From: Tetracentron sinense
Lineage: Eukaryota; Streptophyta; Magnoliopsida; Trochodendrales; Trochodendraceae
NCBI GenBank assembly: GCA_015143295.1
Contig: CM026566.1
Span: 4,141,072-4,205,071 of the forward strand
DNA: 64,000 nt
Direction of reading: 5' to 3'
This document shows, piece by piece, positions 11,451-21,422 of this stretch; within the stretch, counting starts at the first letter, position 1; each line of letters opens with the position of its first letter. Position numbers and translations under genes: made by a program. The notes under the pieces are model-generated. The model was not told the origin of the DNA, searched no databases, and saw only the letters and a program-made list of their open reading frames with translations.

Positions 11451-12437
11451 TTCGCGTTTTTGCAGAAATTTCAGTAAGGGCTTTTTCGTCTTTTGGGGGT
11501 TAAACCTTTTCTCTTTAAGGCTTGCCCGAGCCTTAGGGCATCATTCACTACACTTAGAGAGATTTGGGAGATAAGAGAGAGGAGAAAATGGTTTCCTAAA
11601 CCTAGGTTGCTTTTGGAGAAGAAATCAAAGGGGTGAGGACCCTAGATCGTCCCCAAGCACGTTTTCTTCAAGATTTCAACTCAAGCTCGGGTGGAGGTGC
11701 ATTCTCCAAGCTAGGGCAGCACTCACTCACGTTTTTGAAAGGGGTTTCTTCCCCAACTCAAGTCTCCTTCAAGCAAAGGTGTTCTTCTTTCAAGTTGGAC
11801 CTTCAATCAAGGTTTCTACCAAGGATCAAGCCTTGATTTAAGGTTAGTACACCCTACTAACTTACCCTAGCAATAAATCTAGGTTTTTCCTTATGAAATA
11901 TGATTCTTGTTAGTGTGTTTTATTCCTTGCAAAATGTGTCATCTATAATAAATATAAACAAGATAAAGAAAGAGTAGGGATGCTTGGATGGAGGTTAGAT
12001 ACGGCGATTGGATGCCGAATGTGTGATATATGATGTGTGGGATGTGGATTGGAAAATGGAGGATGGGCATTGTACAAATAACAAACTTACCCTTGTGTGA
12101 TTGAATGGAAAATATGCATTAAAAAGAAGGAGATAAACTACTAAGGAATAACGTATGAAAGTGTTTGACAAAATGCCTAAACTATGAATAAATGATCTCA
12201 ATGAAGGACATGGAAATGGGTTTTATGCATGTGTCCTTATAAATGATAAATTGATCAAATGTTATGCAAACTACTTATGTTACTTATGTTCACATCATGA
12301 ATTGAATTATAATGTCATATTTGGTTATTTCCATTATCATGATTGTCACTATGGACACGTACACGAGCACGCATGATAGCATGAACCGTGATGTCAAGAG
12401 CATGTGCATATAATAAACAACAAGAAATATTGCATGT

Positions 12438-12684
12438 CAAGGAGGTTGGTAGCCCAGGGACATTCGGGTGCTAGCCTCTGGCTCACAAGTGCATTGCATA
12501 ACAAGGAGGTTGGTAGCCCAGGGACATTCGGGTGCTAGCCTCTGGCTCACAAGTGCATTTCATAACAAGGAGGTTGGTAGCCCAGGGAGGATTCGGGTGC
12601 TAACCTCTGGCTCACAAGTGCATTGCATATCAAGGAGGTTGGCAGCCCAGGGAGATTCGGGTGCTAGCCTCTGGCTCACAAGTT
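12438..12684 (+). repeat. Four tandem hairpin-like units in B 5' LTR
   Basis: Four copies of a roughly 62-bp unit starting AAGGAGGTTGGTAGCCC and ending TCTGGCTCACAAGTG. Within each, GGTAGCCC can pair imperfectly with GGGTGCTAGCC. The same array is at about 19914-20160 in the 3' LTR. The other LTR families carry unrelated hairpin repeats at the same relative place. Confidence 0.8.
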
Positions 12685-12954
12685 ACAAGATGAAAGTTTA
12701 CAAGATGGAGGTTTACAAGATGATGATCATGCATTCATACATGCACGCATACATGATTTCTACGAAGCATACCGGGACGACAGGGGTTTTCAAGCATGAG
12801 TTTTATCGGCATTTTCGCATTCATGTACGCACGTCAGAATGCTTGTATTGTGTCATGCCCTATACTGTTTCTTTGTGATGTTTCTATTACTGCTTGTATG
12901 ATATTACTATTATGTGTTTTTATTATTGTTATGGTCTGCTAGTAGCTTGTACTC

Positions 12955-12975
12955 GCTGAGTATTCCATGCTCAGC
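12955..12975. other. Conserved LTR stem-loop (B 5' LTR)
   Basis: GCTGAG and CTCAGC arms with a nine-base loop ending in CATG. The ATG at 12967-12969 is in frame with the micro-ORF in this family. Copy in the 3' LTR at 20431-20451. Confidence 0.75.
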
Positions 12976-12984
12976 CGTACTTTC

Positions 12985-13125
12985 ATGTCGGCAGGTACGG
13001 AGGGAGCCCTCGACCCGGAGCCTTGGGTCGAGGAAGAGTATACAGAGGAGAGAGAGTCGGCTATCCCATTACAGTCTCAGGCGGACCGAGACCTCGATGC
13101 GTGGCCATACCTCGACTACTGTTGA
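12985..13125 (+). CDS. LTR micro-ORF, PWVEEEY family (B 5' LTR), 46 aa
   Basis: ATG TCG GCA GGT opens a 46-codon frame ending TGA at 13123-13125; an upstream in-frame ATG at 12967 would add six residues. The core PWVEEEY is followed by an acidic stretch and a WPYLDYC end. Against H, F, I, L, A and K the Trp and the acid run are kept while Val, Glu, Tyr and Pro codons change mostly at third positions, the pattern expected of coding sequence. No ribosome-scale or expression evidence is available; function unknown. GGCAG before GGT also looks like a splice acceptor, so it may be an exon. Confidence 0.5.
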   Translation: MSAGTEGALDPEPWVEEEYTEERESAIPLQSQADRDLDAWPYLDYC

Positions 13126-13412
13126 GGGGAGAGTATGAGAGGGTTTGGTGTATTTTGATATTTTGATAGGTGGGCCTGTCCACCTTAGGCTTAGACATGT
13201 CTTGTATTTATGTTAACTTGGAATATTATTTTGGATCATCAGAAGAAATGAAAATTTGTTTACGCTTCCGCATATATGATAGCTTCCGCGCTCTGATTAT
13301 CGTTATGAGTACTGTATTTTATCTTGTGCATTACAGGATGGTTTGATAGGTTCGCAGTGTGACACCTAAAATATCCTTAAACTCCTAGGGGGTATTTTGG
13401 GGCGTTACAGAG

Positions 13413-13430
13413 TGGTATCAGAGCTCTAGG
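13413..13430 (+). other. Primer-binding site of element B
   Basis: TGGTATCAGAGCTCTAGG three bases after the LTR end (13409), complementary to initiator Met tRNA. Confidence 0.95.
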
Positions 13431-13735
13431 CATTAGAGTCCCTAGGGTCACTTAGATGATTGAACAAGGTATTAGAATCACCTTAGAGAGTTGTATTCCA
13501 AGTATAGACTAACAAGTTAGTCTTAGTCAAAATGGGTTGAACTTCAACCGAACATAGAGTCCTACGCTAGGAACACGGATTGTATGTTATGCTATTGTGT
13601 TATATACCATGTGTACATTATTTGTGTTGTACTTATTAAATGTGCTTGATGAATATGTATTTAGTGAATTGCGAAATTGTACTAAATGCGTATCCAAGTT
13701 AGACTCATGTTGTATTGTCATTCTCAGGAGAAATC
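13431..13735 (+). other. Element B untranslated leader
   Basis: Between the primer site and the gag ATG. Short ORFs here do not match anything and have no counterpart in the other copies. Equivalent to the leaders of A, H, I and L. Confidence 0.7.
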
Positions 13736-14989
13736 ATGAGACGCAATACCCGGGGTCGTGGCTACAACACGAGGGGTAATGGAGGTGATGCTCCATCGGG
13801 TGATGATCAACCCGACTTTGCCCAAGCATTCGCATCCATAGCCGAGACCTTGGCTATGTTGGCGGCAAGGCAACCGGCCACTCCGCCTAATGCGGCACTC
13901 ATACCGGCTCCTCCTAACCGAGCCCAAGCCGGGATAGAAGCTTTTCGGAGGATGAGGCCTCCAACTTTTTGTGGAAGCATTGATCCACTTGTTGCCGAGG
14001 GTTGGATCAGGCAACTTGAGAAGATATTCTCGGTATTAGCACCTACTGAAGTGGAAAGGGTCACATGGGCCGCCTTTATGCTTGAAGGCGAGGCCGATCA
14101 TTGGTGGAAGTCTGCACTTCGGACCCGAGAGTTGACCCGGCAAGGTCAAGATTGGAATTGGGAGGAATTCTTGGAGGTTTTCAACAAGAAGTACTTTCCG
14201 GTCGGGATGAAAGAAAAGATGGAAGTCGAATTCATTACCTTGGAGCAAGGTAATATGTCCGTAGCGGCTTATGAAGCCAAATTTTCAGAGCTATCTCGAT
14301 TTGCTCCACACATGATAGCGACCGAGGCTATGAAGGCCCGGAAATTCGAGAGGGGGTTGAAGGCCTATCTCAAGGACCGAGTCTCAATGTTCAGACATGA
14401 GACATATTCAGAAGTAGTGGACAAGGCACTGTTGGCCGAGTCGAACTCCGAAGAGTTCTTCAAAAGGAGAGGAATGGAAAAAGGACAGTCGAGTAGTTCA
14501 GGGGAGAAAAGAGCAAGGACGAGCTTGTATCAGTCTGCAGGGCCAGCTCAGTCACAGAGGATGTATTCAGCACCACAGGCTCCCCGCTCTTTTGCTCCAC
14601 CGGCTTTTCGCCTGGCTACCTCATATGCTCCTCGCCCCGCAGTTACTCAAGCTACGGGATATGCTCCTTCCTCCTATTTGCATGATGTTTGCACTCTTTG
14701 TGGGAGGAGGCATCCAGCGGGAGAATGCCGGAGAGTTTCAGGAAGTTGCTTCCATTGTGGTGACCAAGGCCACATGGTCAGAGATTGTCCCCAGCGTCAA
14801 TTGCCAACTCAGTCTTCAGGGAGCAGGTCCCCGGTTAGGCAGACATCTCAGCCTAGCTCTTCTCAGGCTTCGAGGGCCTCACAGTCTACCCGGCCTCCTC
14901 GCCCAGCCACACAGGGCCGAGTCTTTGCCTTATCCGAGAGAGACGCACGTGCATCCGACGATGTCGTGCAAGGTACGCACGAATTCTAG
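13736..14989 (+). CDS. gag: Element B Gag (unspliced form)
   Basis: 417 residues from the ATG at 13736 (MRRNTRGRG, the start shared by H and I; an upstream in-frame ATG at 13715 has no support from relatives). Capsid-like region with FRRMRPPTF near residue 70, the LEGEADHWW motif near 118, and ELSRFAPHM further on. A Cys-rich motif CTLCGRRHPAGEC lies near residue 320 and a CCHC zinc knuckle CFHCGDQGHMVRDC near residue 338. These bind element RNA and build the particle. The last shared codons are DDVVQ. If the intron at 14973 is retained the protein ends HEF at the TAG at 14987-14989; if removed, the frame runs on into Pol. Confidence 0.95.
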   Translation: MRRNTRGRGYNTRGNGGDAPSGDDQPDFAQAFASIAETLAMLAARQPATPPNAALIPAPPNRAQAGIEAFRRMRPPTFCGSIDPLVAEGWIRQLEKIFSVLAPTEVERVTWAAFMLEGEADHWWKSALRTRELTRQGQDWNWEEFLEVFNKKYFPVGMKEKMEVEFITLEQGNMSVAAYEAKFSELSRFAPHMIATEAMKARKFERGLKAYLKDRVSMFRHETYSEVVDKALLAESNSEEFFKRRGMEKGQSSSSGEKRARTSLYQSAGPAQSQRMYSAPQAPRSFAPPAFRLATSYAPRPAVTQATGYAPSSYLHDVCTLCGRRHPAGECRRVSGSCFHCGDQGHMVRDCPQRQLPTQSSGSRSPVRQTSQPSSSQASRASQSTRPPRPATQGRVFALSERDARASDDVVQGTHEF

Positions 14990-15104
14990 AATTTAAATTG
15001 TGTAAAATTTCTATGGTTTGCTTTGTGAGTTTCTATACTAAGGGTTACCTATGTATGATGCTTGTTGTTTGAAATCTACTAATAGTAGTCACTTAATCGC
15101 ACAG
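14973..15104 (+). other. Gag-pol intron of element B (132 bp)
   Basis: Donor CAAG/GTACGC (GT at 14973-14974), a near-ideal branch-point motif CTACTAAT about 20 bases before the end, and acceptor CACAG at 15104. Removal joins the first base of a Gly codon to its last two bases (phase 1) and gives VVQG running into LLVNE with no stop. Exon lengths (1237 and 3332 bases) fit one continuous frame. The intron contains stop codons, and pol has no ATG before its protease motif, so pol needs this join or another recoding route. Confidence 0.82.
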
Positions 15105-18100
15105 GCGCTTTGTTAGTGAACGAATGTCTTGCCCGAGTGTTGATCGACACAGGGTCCACTCACTCCTTTGTGTCGCCTAGTTTCGCAAAGGGATTTTTGA
15201 CTGAGGCTACTCCGTTAAAGCAGGAGTTGACCATTGCAACTCCACTCGGCAAGTCAGTTGATACGCACAAGATATTCGGGGATAGTGTGGTTCAAGTGGG
15301 GGAGAATGAACTGTTAGCCGATCTCATCGTCCTAGATTTTCAAGACTTGGATTTTGATGTCATCTTAGGGATGGATTGGTTGTCAAACCATCACGGGCAT
15401 GTTGCGTGTTTTGAGAAGATGGTGAATTTCAAGCCGGAAGGGGGTAAGCCTTTTCACTTCCGAGGATTAAGAGAGAGGGACATTGCTCGCCTCGCAGCCT
15501 TGAGTGTAACAAACCTAGAAGCACAAAACTCCTCGGCCATTCCGGTCGTGAGTGATTTCTTGGACGAGTTTCCGGAGGAACTTCCCGGGTTACCTCCGAA
15601 TCGGGAGATTGAGTTCGCCATAGAGCTTACTCCGGGCACCGCTCCAATTTCAAGAGCCCCATATAGAATGGCCCCAATAGAGCTTGAAGAATTGAAGAAG
15701 CAAATTGAGGAGTTACAACAACTTGGTTTCATCCAACCAAGTGTGTCACCGTGGGGAGCTCCGGTCCTTTTTGTAAAGAAGAAAGACGGGTCGATGAGAA
15801 TGTGTATAGACTACCGTCAGTTGAACAAAGTAACTATCAAGAATCGTTATCCCTTGCCAAGGATCGATGACTTGTTCGACCAACTGAAAGGAGCGAGATT
15901 CTTCTCCAAAATTGATCTTAGGTCGGGGTATCATCAATTAAGGATCAAGGCGGAAGATGTTCCGAAGACGGCCTTCAGGACTCGGTATGGGCATTACGAG
16001 TTCCTTGTCATGCCTTTTGGGCTGACGAATGCACCGGCGGCATTCATGGATTTGATGAACCGGGTGTTCCGATCTTACTTGGATCGATGCGTGATTGTAT
16101 TCATTGATGACATTTTGGTGTATTCCCAGACACGGGAAGATCACGCGCGAGACCTCTGCCTTGCTCTGGAGATGTTGAGAGAGCATAGGCTATATGCCAA
16201 ATTGAGTAAGTGCGAGTTCTGGTTAGAGAAGGTCGCATTTCTTGGACACGTGGTGTCGGCCGAGGGCATTTCTGTAGATCCAGCCAAGGTTGAGGCAGTC
16301 ATGAGTTGGGAAAGGCCCAAGAGCGTCACGGAGATACGTAGTTTCCTCGGATTGGCAGGCTACTACCGGAGATTTGTGGAGGGATTCTCCAGTCTGGCTG
16401 CACCTCTCACCTACTTGACCAGGAAAAATGCAAAGTTCAGTTGGAGTGACCGATGTGAAGTAAGTTTCCAAGAGTTGAAGAAACGCCTCACCACAGCCCA
16501 TGTCCTTACTGTGCCATCTGGACCTTTTGGGTATGAGGTGTATAGTGATGCCTCGCACGTCGGACTCGGGTGTGTCCTAATGCAACACAAGAAAGTCATT
16601 GCCTATGCATCAAGGCAGTTGAAAGAGCATGAAAGGAACTACCCCACTCACGACTTGGAGCTTGCGGCGGTCGTGTTTGCACTTAAAATTTGGCGACATT
16701 ATCTGTACGGGGTGGAGTTCTATGTGTACACGGACCACAAGAGCCTCAAGTATCTCTTTTCCCAAAAAGAGTTAAACTTACGACAACGGCGTTGGATTGA
16801 ATTCTTAAAGGACTACGAGTGCACTATCCAATATCACCCGGGAAAAGCAAATGTGGTGGCAGACGCTCTGAGTAGGAAACCATCGGGGTTGTTGGCTCAC
16901 ATGTTGGTGCGGGAATGGAGACTGTTAGACGATTTGGAAAATCTAGACATCAGTGTGAACGATTCTGTCCGCAGTCCGGTTTTGGCAAATGTTACAGTTC
17001 GGCCGTACCTTATAGACTTGATCCAGGAGTATCAAGCCACAGACACTGACTTGTTGGCTTTCCGGGATAAGAAAGTGGCCAAGGGTAGTACGGACTTCTC
17101 TCTCACTAGCCGAGGTGCTATTACATTCAAGGGAAGACTTTGTGTCCCAGCCAATGTAGACCTTCGGAGAGAGATTATGGACGAGGCTCACCGGTCTAAG
17201 TATACAGTGCATCCCGGAGGGACAAAGATGTATCGGAACCTCAAGAGTCACTTTTGGTGGCGAAACATGAAGAGGGAGGTTGCGGAGTATGTGGCACGGT
17301 GTTTGGTGTGCCAACAGGTGAAAGCGGAGCATTTGAGACCGGCGGGTCTTTTGCAGTCTCTCCCTATTCCCGAGTGGAAATGGGAACATATCTCTATGGA
17401 CTTCATCGTGGGGTTGCCGAAGACGGTTAGGAAGACCGATGCTATATGGGTAGTCGTTGATAGACTCACGAAGTCCGCTCATTTCTTACCGTACCGGACT
17501 ACATTCAACTTCAATCAGTTAGCGGAGCTATACATCAAGGAAATAGTCCGATTACACGGGGTGCCAGTGAGTATTGTGTCGGATAGAGACCCAAGATTCA
17601 CATCCAGGTTTTGGAAAAGTTTTCAAGGTGCAATGGGCTCCCGGTTAGACTTTAGCACAGCTTTCCACCCACAGACCGACGGGCAAACCGAGAGGGTGAA
17701 TCAGGTTATTGAAGATATGCTCCGAGCATGTATGCTAGACTTCAAGGGGAGTTGGGAAGATCACCTACCTTTGGTGGAATTCGCTTACAACAATAGTTAT
17801 CAAGAAAGCATACAAATGGCGCCTTTCGAGGCTTTGTACGGAAGGAGTTGTAGATCCCCGTTGTATTGGGATGAAGTGGGAGAAAGAAAGATTTTGGGCC
17901 CCGAGTTAATTGAACAAACCGCGGATAGGGTCAAGCTTATCCGGGAGAGGTTAAAGACCACACGAGATAGACAGAAAAGCTATGCCGACAACCGAAGGAG
18001 GGATCTTGAATTCCGAGTCGGTGATTTTGTGTTTGTAAGGATTTCACCGACCAAAGGTGTTATGCGATTCGGGAAGAGAGGCAAGCTTAGCCCGAGATAT

Positions 18101-18436
18101 GTGGGTCCGTTCGAGATCATTACTCGAGTTGGCGAGGTGGCTTATCGTGTTGCTTTGCCCGCTCACATGGCGGCGGTCCATAATGTATTCCATGTCTCCA
18201 TGCTCCGGAAGTACATCTCGGATCCTTCTCATGTCATCGAGCTTGATCCGATAGAGATCCGAGAGGACCTCACTTTAGTTGAGAAGCCGGTTCATATTTT
18301 GGATAGGAGAGATCAAGTGCTTCGCAACAAGACTATTCCACTAGTCCTCGTGCAATGGCAACATCATGCCCGAGAAGAAGCCACGTGGGAGCGTGAAGCC
18401 GAAGTCAAAGCAAAGTATCCCGAGTTGTTTGAATAG
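15105..18436 (+). CDS. pol: Element B Pol: protease, RT, RNase H, integrase, chromodomain-like tail
   Basis: About 1110 codons, open throughout, ending TAG. Protease: [10 protein letters not shown] near 15139-15168 (active Asp codon at 15145). RT: catalytic FIDDIL near 16100 and [11 protein letters not shown] upstream. RNase [11 protein letters not shown] near 16540, HDLELAAV and YTDHKSL. Integrase: zinc-binding HRSKY to CLVCQQ (17190-17320), then the D,D,E core with MDFIVG near 17397, SDRDPRF near 17578 and the Glu of QTERVNQ near 17690. The C terminus ([19 protein letters not shown]) resembles a chromodomain that lacks a full aromatic cage. No ATG lies upstream of the protease site in this frame, consistent with expression as a Gag-Pol fusion after splicing. 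Confidence 0.96.
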
Positions 18437-18513
18437 ACTTGTGCATATGGCTTGTAATTTTGTTTTGATTTTGTGCATGTATGTATCGTCCAAATTTCGG
18501 GGACGAAATTTTT

Positions 18514-18528
18514 GTAAGGGGGGAAGAA
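18514..18528 (+). other. Polypurine tract of element B
   Basis: GTAAGGGGGGAAGAA immediately before the 3' LTR; preceded by the shared TTCGGGGACGAAATT box. Confidence 0.9.
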
Positions 18529-20885
18529 TGTAGCACCCCGGACTTTTTCATCCTTAATGAATAGCACCTTCGTAGCTAATTGGCAGTTTTTGTAGTCTAA
18601 TTAATAAATAAGGGAGAAATCGGAAATTTCGAAACGTCAGAAATGTGCGTTTTCGAAAGACGAACCCAACGCAAGTTGAATCGTCGAAATCCGACGAGCG
18701 AGTCAAAAGATATGGTCAAAATAGTCCAGACATACAGAGAACCGATCGCTCGGTCCAGTCAGCGATCGATCGGTCCATAACCGATCGATCGGTAGCTATC
18801 GCGCGGTCAGAAATTTTGTATGGGAAAATTTTCCAGAGAGTGAGTTTTTGACCGGTCGATCGGTCATAAACACCGATCGCTCGGTAGGCAACCGATCGAT
18901 CGGTCATAACCACCGATCGCTCGGTCTTCGCGTTTTTGCAGAAATTTCAGTAAGGGCTTTTTCATCTTTTGGGGGTTAAACCCTTTCTCCTTAAGGCTTG
19001 CCCGAGCCTTAGGGCATCATTCACTACACTTAGAGAGATTTGGGAGATAAGAGAGAGGAGAAAAGGGTTTCCTAAACCTAGGTTGCTTTTGGAGAAGAAA
19101 TCAAAGGGGTGAGGACCCTAGATCGTCCCCAAGCACGTTTTCTTCAAGATTTCAACTCAAGCTCGGGTGGAGGTGCATTCTCCAAGCTAGGGCAGCACTC
19201 ACTCACGTTTTTGAAAGGGGTTTCTTCCCCAACTCAAGTCTCCTTCAAGCAAAGGTGTTCTTCTTTCAAGTTGGACCTTCAATCAAGGTTTCTACCAAGG
19301 ATCAAGCCTTGATTTAAGGTTAGTACACCCTACTAACTTACCCTAGCAATAAATCTAGGTTTTTCCTTATGAAATATGATTCTTGTTAGTGTGTTTTATT
19401 CCTTGCAAAATGTGTCATCTATAATAAATATAAACAAGATAAAGAAAGAGTAGGGATGCTTGGATGGAGGTTAGATACGGCGATTGGATGCCGAATGTGT
19501 GATATATGATGTGTGGGATGTGGATTGGAAAATGGAGGATGGGCATTGTACAAATAACAAACTTACCCTTGTGTGATTGAATGGAAAATATGCATTAAAA
19601 AGAAGGAGACAAACTACTAAGGAATAACATATGAAATTGTTTGACAAAATGCCTAAACTATGAATAAATGATCTCAATGAAGGACATGGAAATGGGTTTT
19701 ATGCATGTGTCCTTATAAATGATAAATTGATCAAATGTTATGCAAACTACTTATGTTACTTATGTTCACATCATGAATTGAATTATAATGTCATATTTGG
19801 TTATTTCCATTATCATGATTGTCACTATGGACACGTACACGAGCACGCATGATAGCATGAACCGTGATGTCAAGAGCATGTGCATATAATAAACAACAAG
19901 AAATATTTCATGTCAAGGAGGTTGGTAGCCCAGGGACATTCGGGTGCTAGCCTCTGGCTCACAAGTGCATTGCATAACAAGGAGGTTGGTAGCCCAGGGA
20001 CATTCGGGTGCTAGCCTCTGGCTCACAAGTGCATTTCATAACAAGGAGGTTGGTAGCCCAGGGAGGATTCGGGTGCTAACCTCTGGCTCACAAGTGCATT
20101 GCATATCAAGGAGGTTGGCAGCCCAGGGAGATTCGGGTGCTAGCCTCTGGCTCACAAGTTACAAGATGAAAGTTTACAAGATGGAGGTTTACAAGATGAT
20201 GATCATGCATTCATACATGCACGCATACATGATTTCTACGAAGCATACCGAGACGACAGGGGTTTTCAAGCATGAGTTTTATCGGCATTTTCGCATTCAT
20301 GTACGCACGTCAGAATGCTTGTATTGTGTCATGCCCTATATAGTTTCTTTGTGATGTTTCTATTACTGCTTGTATGATATTACTATTATGTGTTTTTATT
20401 ATTGTTATGGTCTGCTAGTAGCTTGTACTCGCTGAGTATTCCATGCTCAGCCGTACTTTCATGTCGGCAGGTACGGAGGGAGCCCTCGACCCGGAGCCTT
20501 GGGTCGAGGAAGAGTATACAGAGGAGAGAGAGTCGGCTATCCCATTACAGTCTCAGGCGGACCGAGACCTCGATGCGTGGCCATACCTCGACTACTGTTG
20601 AGGGGAGAGTATGAGAGGGTTTGGTGTATTTTGATATTTTGATAGGTGGGCCTGTCCACCTTAGGCTTAGACATGTCTTGTATTTATGTTAACTTGGAAT
20701 ACTATTTTGGATCATCAGAAGAAATGAAAATTTGTTTACGCTTCCGCATATATGATAGCTTCCGCGCTCTGATTATCGTTATGAGTATTGTATTTTATCT
20801 TGTGCATTACAGGATGGTTTGATAGGTTCGCAGTGTGACACCTAAAATATCCTTAAACTCCTAGGGGGTATTTTGGGGCATTACA
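18529..20885 (+). repeat. Element B 3' LTR
   Basis: Same length (2357 bp) and module order as the 5' LTR at a fixed offset of 7476 bases. Ends GGGGCATTACA, followed by the AAATC target duplication and the resumed D1 LTR. Confidence 0.96.
20461..20601 (+). CDS. LTR micro-ORF, PWVEEEY family (B 3' LTR)
   Basis: Second copy of the 46-codon frame of 12985-13125, fully open. Confidence 0.5.
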   Translation: MSAGTEGALDPEPWVEEEYTEERESAIPLQSQADRDLDAWPYLDYC

Positions 20886-21422
20886 AAATCCGACCGTGAG
20901 ATCCTCTTTTCTCATATATTACAGAAACGTAAATACCAAGGGAATTTTAAATTTTAAATCCTTCCTTATCCATTCGCAATTGTCATCATTTCATGTCCAT
21001 ATTAAACTTAAAGTTTACATGATCTAAATGAATTAAATCAAAATAACATAACATAAGGAAATATAAAAGCATAATTAAAATCGACTTCGCCCTTCCTCGA
21101 ACGTCAATTCGAATTCGATCCTTCACTGTTCATCTGGTGACGTAATATGTCAGTGAGCTATGAAGCCCAATAAGAATTTCAATAACATTATGCTAAATAA
21201 CGGGTTAGAATAAAGCATAATATAATTATTTAAATAAACAACCTTTTTGCAATAATATAATATTAAACTCTTTCATATTATGTGAATACTTTAGATATTT
21301 CCTTTTAAATATCTTTTAATTGGATCCAGTTTATCTTGAACTTGTCTCTCAAGATGATCGCCGAAAGATACACTTCTTTAGACTCATTCCGTCTAGGAGT
21401 TCTCATTAACCCCTTATGAAGT
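20886..21422 (-). repeat. D1 3' LTR, piece 2
   Basis: Resumes the LTR after element B and aligns with about 43006-43530 of the D1 5' LTR. Ends ATGAAGT at the insertion point of LTR C; GAAGT (21418-21422) is its left target duplication. Confidence 0.9.

Larger units (their letters stand above)
11053..13409 (+). repeat. Element B 5' LTR
   Basis: Begins TGTAGCACCCCGG and ends GGGGCGTTACA. In order: conserved U3 block (about 11190-11250), palindrome array (11263-11450), a leader region with no TATA box that I can see, donor-like AAG/GTTAGT at 11842, tandem hairpin repeats (12438-12684), stem-loop (12955-12975), micro-ORF (12985-13125) and U5. Confidence 0.96.
11053..20885 (+). mobile_element. 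Element B: intact Ty3/gypsy retrotransposon (Tekay/Del type)
   Basis: 9833 bp. Two LTRs of 2357 bp (11053-13409 and 18529-20885), primer site, gag, intron, pol and purine tract, flanked by AAATC at 11048-11052 and 20886-20890. Reading by eye I count roughly 20 differences between the LTRs, so insertion is recent. Gag and pol are open throughout once the 132-bp intron is removed. It is the best candidate in the window for an autonomous, possibly active copy. Clade assignment rests on the gag start MRRNTRGRG, long LTRs and the chromodomain-like C terminus and is inference. Confidence 0.96.

Noticed and set aside
11633-11836. 67-codon ORF in B LTR leader (also 19109-19312; relatives in L and F)
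   Set aside because: DNA similarity between families is clear, but frames are not kept (H has a stop) and the frame does not join the micro-ORF in phase. More likely untranslated leader.
12438-12684. Regularly spaced repeats resembling a CRISPR array
   Set aside because: Units are contiguous tandem repeats without distinct spacers, in a plant LTR.
15454-17482. Several minus-strand ORFs of 60-179 codons opposite element B pol
   Set aside because: Shadows of the real plus-strand pol frame; no recognisable domains.
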